Assembly: GCA_020353135.1 (NCBI GenBank)
Contig: CP070688.1
Location: 3,122,918-3,132,666, forward strand
Source: Chloroflexota bacterium
GTDB taxonomy: Bacteria; Chloroflexota; Anaerolineae; Promineifilales; Promineifilaceae
Direction: 5' to 3'
DNA: 9,749 bases
Positions 6,260-9,749 of this stretch are shown here, piece by piece (the stretch's first letter is position 1; every line of letters starts with the position of its first letter). The notes below the pieces were generated by a model. The model worked only from the letters and a program-made list of their open reading frames with translations. It had not been told where the DNA came from and made no database searches. The translations under genes and the position numbers were made by a program.

Positions 6260-7252
6260 ATGAGGATCGCCATCATCGGTACTGGGGCCATGGCAAGTCT
6301 TTTTGCCGCCCGACTCGAACCTCTGGCGGATGTCATCATGGTCGGCAGTTGGGCCGAGCAGATACAGGCGGTTCACCACAACGGACTCATCTTAGAGCAT
6401 CCTGATGGTCGTGAAAGCCGGCATTTCTTCGCCGCAACCACCGCGGCCACGGAGGAGGCGCCGGCGGATTTGGCTATCGTAGCCGTCAAGAGCTGGCAGA
6501 CAGAGCGAGCCGCTCAGCGCGCCCAACAGGCCTTGTCGTCCCGCGGTCTGGCTCTCACGCTTCAGAATGGGCTTGGCAACCTAGAGAAAATCAGAACCGT
6601 TGTTGGCGCCGATCGCGCCGCCATCGGCGTTACGTCGGAGGGCGCGACGATGTTGGGGGTCGGACGCGTACGCCACGCCGGCCGTGGTCACACCTATTTC
6701 GCCCTCAGAGAAGACACCCGTCTCCGCCTTGAAGATACGGCCGCCCTATTCGCCAAGGCAGGGCTGTTGACTTCGCTTGTCGACGACGCCCAGAGCCTGA
6801 TCTGGGGCAAGCTGGTCGTAAACGCCGGTATCAATCCTCTGACTGCCTTGATTCAGAAACCGAACGGCTATCTTGTGGAGAACTCCGTCGCATTTGATGT
6901 TATGAGCCGGGCAGCAATAGAAACGGCTGCTGTTGCCGGTGCGATGAACATTGAATTACCTTATCCGGACGCCGCCGAGCGGGCGGCCGAGGTTGCACGG
7001 GCCACTTCCGCCAATCGATCCTCTATGGCCCAGGACGTCGCTCGAGGCATGCCAACTGAGGTAGAACAGATAACGGGCGCCGTCGCCGAACTTGGTCGAC
7101 GGGTCGGGGTGATTACGCCGGTGAACGAGGCCCTACTTCTACTGGTTCGAGCCCAGATTGAAACTGGGTCATGGTCATCGTCGATAGCCAGCATACCGGA
7201 CGAACTGCAACCGCCCTTCCTCGCACTGGCATCATTGGAAAAGCCTGGATGA
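6260..7252 (+). CDS. panE: 2-dehydropantoate 2-reductase (ketopantoate reductase)
   Basis: PanE reduces ketopantoate to D-pantoate, usually with NADPH. It has 330 residues (303 in E. coli), with extra length mainly as a C-terminal tail. The Rossmann motif IGTGAMA is at 6-12. By alignment with E. coli PanE by eye, Lys77 (VKSWQ), Asn103 (QNG), the catalytic Lys184 and Asn188/Asn192 (KLVVNAGINPLTA), SSM (254-256) and Glu267 match K72, N98, K176, N180/N184, S244 and E256. One oddity: the residue at the end of the second strand that contacts the NADPH 2'-phosphate, Arg31 in E. coli, is Ser30 here, so cofactor preference is open. AGGGG (6245-6249) precedes the start. Its stop overlaps panC (ATGA), suggesting translational coupling. 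Members of the broader family can act on other 2-keto acids, but the operon makes panE the best call. Confidence 0.94.
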   Translation: MRIAIIGTGAMASLFAARLEPLADVIMVGSWAEQIQAVHHNGLILEHPDGRESRHFFAATTAATEEAPADLAIVAVKSWQTERAAQRAQQALSSRGLALTLQNGLGNLEKIRTVVGADRAAIGVTSEGATMLGVGRVRHAGRGHTYFALREDTRLRLEDTAALFAKAGLLTSLVDDAQSLIWGKLVVNAGINPLTALIQKPNGYLVENSVAFDVMSRAAIETAAVAGAMNIELPYPDAAERAAEVARATSANRSSMAQDVARGMPTEVEQITGAVAELGRRVGVITPVNEALLLLVRAQIETGSWSSSIASIPDELQPPFLALASLEKPG

Positions 7253-8088
7253 TCGTCACTGCCAAAATTGACCAGGTGCGGGAGATGCGTTGGTCCGACC
7301 CTTCCCTGTCCTGGGGACTGGTGCCCACCATGGGTTATTTGCACGTGGGCCACCTTTCCTTGGTGCGCCGGGCCCGATCCGAGAACGACCGGCTGGCCGT
7401 AAGCATTTTCGTCAATCCGTCTCAATTTGCGCCGGACGAAGATCTGGCCCAGTATCCTCGCGATGTGGAACGAGATCTCCAACTTCTGTGGGCTGAGCAA
7501 GTCGATCTGGTTTTTGCGCCGGCCTCCGCCGACATGTATCCGCCGGGCTTCCGGACGCAAGTCTCCGTCTCGGAACTTACATCGGGGCTAGAGGGCGCTT
7601 CGCGGCCAACCCATTTCCAGGGCGTAACCACTGTAGTAGCAAAGCTATTCAATATCTTTGAGCCCACGCGAGTGTATTTTGGCCAGAAGGACGCCCAGCA
7701 AGCCGTCGTTATTCGTCGTATGGCGCAGGATCTGGATTTCAATCTCGAGGTCGTCGTATGCCCGATTGTCCGCGAGGGCGACGGCCTAGCCATGAGTTCA
7801 CGCAACGCAAGATTATCAACACAGCAGCGCGAGGCGGCCGGTATCCTATATCGCGCCCTGCGCAATGCCGAAGCTCAGCTGCTGGCCGGCGAAAGAGACG
7901 GCGATAAGCTTCGAGTGTCAATGACGAACACCATTCAGGACCAACCGTTGGCTGGCCTGGATTATGCCAGTGTGGCTGACCCTGAAACGCTCGAAGAATT
8001 AGATCTTGTCGAGAAGCGGGCGATGTTGTCTCTCGCCGTATCCTTTGGCGACGTGCGCCTAATCGACAATCTGGTGGTAGAGCTTTAG
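7249..8088 (+). CDS. panC: Pantothenate synthetase (pantoate--beta-alanine ligase)
   Basis: PanC joins D-pantoate to beta-alanine with ATP, through a pantoyl-adenylate, giving pantothenate, AMP and pyrophosphate. I start it at 7249, giving 279 residues, close to the 283 of E. coli PanC; a longer frame from 7171 would add 26 residues lying inside panE that do not resemble the family. The ATG overlaps the panE stop as ATGA. The nucleotidyl-transferase signatures are clear: PTMGYLHVGH (26-35, the HxGH motif), FVNPSQF (54-60), HFQGVTTVVAKLFNI (122-136), FGQKD (144-148) and MSSRN (182-186). It is the last gene of the operon. panD, which supplies beta-alanine, is not in the window and must be elsewhere or replaced. 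Confidence 0.96.
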   Translation: MIVTAKIDQVREMRWSDPSLSWGLVPTMGYLHVGHLSLVRRARSENDRLAVSIFVNPSQFAPDEDLAQYPRDVERDLQLLWAEQVDLVFAPASADMYPPGFRTQVSVSELTSGLEGASRPTHFQGVTTVVAKLFNIFEPTRVYFGQKDAQQAVVIRRMAQDLDFNLEVVVCPIVREGDGLAMSSRNARLSTQQREAAGILYRALRNAEAQLLAGERDGDKLRVSMTNTIQDQPLAGLDYASVADPETLEELDLVEKRAMLSLAVSFGDVRLIDNLVVEL

Positions 8089-8157
8089 CCCCAATCAGAC
8101 TTGAATCTGGCAAGAGATCGCCGTCACAATTGGGTGGGCAATTCTATTTTCGACCGC
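8089..8157. other. Short convergent intergenic region between panC and the PD40 gene
   Basis: Two genes converge over 69 bases. CCCAAT (8090-8095) can pair with ATTGGG (8129-8134) across a 33-base loop, and CAGA/TCTG forms a weak inner hairpin. A short AT-rich run (ATTCTATTTT) follows on the plus strand. This may serve as a weak terminator for panC, but it is not a convincing intrinsic terminator on either strand. Confidence 0.3.
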
Positions 8158-9522
8158 TTAATGGTGACTCCAGAAGGCGATCTCGCCGTCAGCAATCAGC
8201 TGAACTGAACCACGGCCGATTGGTACGACCGCAATTTGTGAACGGCCGTCTTCAACCAGCGGAATGACCAAAGCATCGCTGTCTGGCGACCAGATCCGGT
8301 GGCTGAGCGAATACTGATCAAAAAACGGAAGGAATCGGCGCAATAAGTGGCTCGTCGGTATGAAGCGCGCCAGTCGTCTCTGATTGCCGCTAGCCACATC
8401 CACGGCCCAAAGCTCCAGCCGTAATTCGCTCGGCTGCGTCTGGGCCCTGGCCACTATTCGTCCTACAGACCTGGCCTTGGCCAGTCGTTGACCGCTGTCG
8501 TCTTCTTGCGGTAACGTGAGATACGCTACAGTACGGCCGTTTGGCGACCAAAAGAATGCCAACGCATTCTCGTTACTGAGCAACTTGCTTTCGCTTGTGG
8601 CCGGATCTAGCAGCCGCAGTGGCCCACCGCCCAGGCGTGCGCCCAGCCTCGGGCTAAGATAGGCCAACAGGTCACTTTCTGGACTCCAACTCATTGCCAG
8701 TTGACCAATATGGGCTTCGAATACTTCCCTATCGCCACTTTCATTTTGAACCACTAGGCGGCTGCGGCCCTCGTCGTCCAGCGCGGCAAACGCCTTGTAA
8801 GCGCCGCTTGGTGAAATGCCGGGTGCCTGAAATGCGCCGGGTTCGCCGAAATCACCGCCAGCCGTCTGCCCTTCCAGGTCGATCAACTCTAGCCGCGCGT
8901 CATCGCCCGAACGCCCACTGTGGATCAGCAAACTATCGGCATTCGGCGCCCAATCCCAGTAGACCGGCTGGCCGACGGCCAGCTTTTCCACCCCGGGTAA
9001 TCTCTTCTCTGCTCCGGCAAGGTGCAGGGCTATGCCTTCAGGATGACTGGCCAGAAAACTCACATACCGGCTATCTGGCGACCAAAAAAGGTAGAATGGC
9101 GGCTCCTCTGAGTTCTCATAGATTTGGGTTATCCCGCTATGGTTTGGGCCACCACTCATATCGTCGAGCACATAAACTTTGTCACCGCCAATCACGGCCA
9201 GTCTTTTGCCACCAGGCGCCCATGCCGGGAATTCAAAACGCCGATTCATTGCCGTCAGCCGCCTGACGTCTCCGCCATTCGGGTTAATTGTGGCCAATTG
9301 ATGGTCTGGCGTGATGAAGGCAATACGATTAATCGTCCCCTCATCGCGCCCGACGGAAGGCAGTCGAATCTCGGTCCGATCTGAATACCAGCGATGGAAT
9401 ACTGCCACCGGCGTCGCCAAGACGCCAAACAGCATCACTAGCAACAGCAGGCACGATCGCCAGTTGCCGAGAAACCTACTGGGCGCCTTTTCTTCTTCTG
9501 TAGGGTTCTGGCCTTGTTCCAT
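8158..9522 (-). CDS. Membrane-anchored PD40 (TolB-like) beta-propeller protein
   Basis: This 454-residue protein has no recognisable enzyme domain. A polar N-terminus (1-20) is followed by one hydrophobic segment (about 23-43), a signal anchor or uncleaved signal, so the rest is probably outside the membrane. The extracytoplasmic part is a propeller built from PD40-type repeats, each marked by a W-[SA]-P or similar core: residues 101, 147, 191, 236 (ISP), 279, 325 and 411, with a closing WSHH at 451-454. Spacing is about 45 residues except for 86 between the sixth and seventh, where a basic insert (about 345-400) or a degenerate blade sits. Such propellers usually bind proteins or peptides and occur in TolB and prolyl-oligopeptidase-like proteins, but the catalytic hydrolase domain of the latter is absent. 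The start has no strong ribosome binding site. The partner is unknown. Confidence 0.85.
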   Translation of the reverse strand: MEQGQNPTEEEKAPSRFLGNWRSCLLLLVMLFGVLATPVAVFHRWYSDRTEIRLPSVGRDEGTINRIAFITPDHQLATINPNGGDVRRLTAMNRRFEFPAWAPGGKRLAVIGGDKVYVLDDMSGGPNHSGITQIYENSEEPPFYLFWSPDSRYVSFLASHPEGIALHLAGAEKRLPGVEKLAVGQPVYWDWAPNADSLLIHSGRSGDDARLELIDLEGQTAGGDFGEPGAFQAPGISPSGAYKAFAALDDEGRSRLVVQNESGDREVFEAHIGQLAMSWSPESDLLAYLSPRLGARLGGGPLRLLDPATSESKLLSNENALAFFWSPNGRTVAYLTLPQEDDSGQRLAKARSVGRIVARAQTQPSELRLELWAVDVASGNQRRLARFIPTSHLLRRFLPFFDQYSLSHRIWSPDSDALVIPLVEDGRSQIAVVPIGRGSVQLIADGEIAFWSHH

Positions 9523-9715
9523 GCTATTCGTTACTCGACACTGGATATATGAGTCTTAGAGATAAGCCGATAGTCAACATTCCCATCGCATCACTTAGCG
9601 GTCAGCACAAGACCTTAATCATCACCTTATCACATTCTATAGCAGCAATAGGTTTATCCCAACGGCTCACTGTGGTAGATTTGTGGCCATTAACCGTACT
9701 CTAAAATGAGTTGAA
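9523..9715. other. AT-richer intergenic region upstream of the PD40 gene
   Basis: This stretch is noticeably more AT-rich than the genes. On the minus strand TTGACT (9572-9577) lies upstream of TATATC (9544-9549), but the 22-base gap is too long for a standard promoter. On the plus strand TTGTGG and TAAAAT (9702-9707) are 15 bases apart, just before a possible start at 9716. It presumably carries the PD40 promoter, but I cannot place it firmly. Confidence 0.35.
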
Positions 9716-9749
9716 ATGAACACGGATCCAATCACAGAGAAAGAATCAT
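9716..9749 (+). CDS. Possible start of a rightward gene, cut by the window edge
   Basis: An ATG at 9716 opens a frame reading MNTDPITEKES up to the window end without a stop. A possible -10 box (TAAAAT, 9702-9707) lies so close that the transcript would be almost leaderless, and there is no good ribosome binding site. Eleven residues are too few to identify anything; the polar opening is compatible with a cytoplasmic N-terminus. It could equally be chance. Confidence 0.25.
   Translation, partial: MNTDPITEKES

Noticed and set aside
7171..7248. Upstream in-frame start for panC
   Set aside because: The 26 extra residues lie inside panE and do not match the PanC N-terminus; the start at 7249 gives the normal family length and an ATGA overlap.
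6961..7560. 199-codon minus-strand frame across the panE/panC junction
   Set aside because: It is antisense to two well-supported genes, has no family resemblance, and arises from their GC-rich codon pattern.
8114..8196. Similar words GATCGCCGTCA and GATCTCGCCGTCA about 65 bases apart
   Set aside because: They are short and inexact, and one lies inside the PD40 coding region; probably chance.
8694..9266. 190-codon plus-strand frame
   Set aside because: It is antisense to the PD40 propeller gene, with low-complexity Arg/Pro-rich composition typical of a shadow frame.

Overview
The window holds ordinary bacterial chromosome: six complete or nearly complete genes in compact transcription units, with no mobile element, CRISPR array, tRNA or rRNA that I can recognise. 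Moderately high GC, a potassium-type membrane pyrophosphatase, an acetyl-CoA synthetase of the IKVSGYRLG type, a two-helix/double-zinc-ribbon membrane protein and a membrane-anchored PD40 propeller together suggest a Chloroflexota (Anaerolineae-like) bacterium. This is inference from family resemblance, not a database result.

Layout. On the minus strand from the left edge: hppA (membrane-bound, cation-pumping pyrophosphatase, start at 1915, C-terminus cut off by the window edge), then acs (AMP-forming acetyl-CoA synthetase, 4070 to 2166), then an intergenic stretch of about 370 bases with an imperfect long hairpin, then a two-TM double-zinc-ribbon protein of unknown role (5128 to 4499). Divergent from it on the plus strand is a pantothenate operon panB-panE-panC (5337 to 8088); panE and panC overlap by ATGA. 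Convergent with panC on the minus strand is a signal-anchored PD40 beta-propeller protein (9522 to 8158). A plus-strand reading frame may begin at 9716 and run off the right edge.

How the genes fit together. PanB, PanE and PanC turn ketoisovalerate into pantothenate, the precursor of CoA. Acs uses CoA, acetate and ATP to make acetyl-CoA and releases pyrophosphate. The membrane pyrophosphatase can recover the energy of that pyrophosphate as an ion gradient. acs and hppA are adjacent and co-oriented but look separately transcribed: the T-run of a strong acs terminator runs directly into the -35 box of a near-consensus hppA promoter.

The most interesting non-coding signals are (1) the fused acs terminator/hppA promoter, (2) a roughly 150-base hppA leader with three hairpins, one followed by a U-run, and a possible Shine-Dalgarno-sequestering pairing, and (3) a panB leader with two small hairpins, a place where the known 'pan' RNA motif occurs in Chloroflexi. 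I saw no clear sign of a wholly new multi-gene system.
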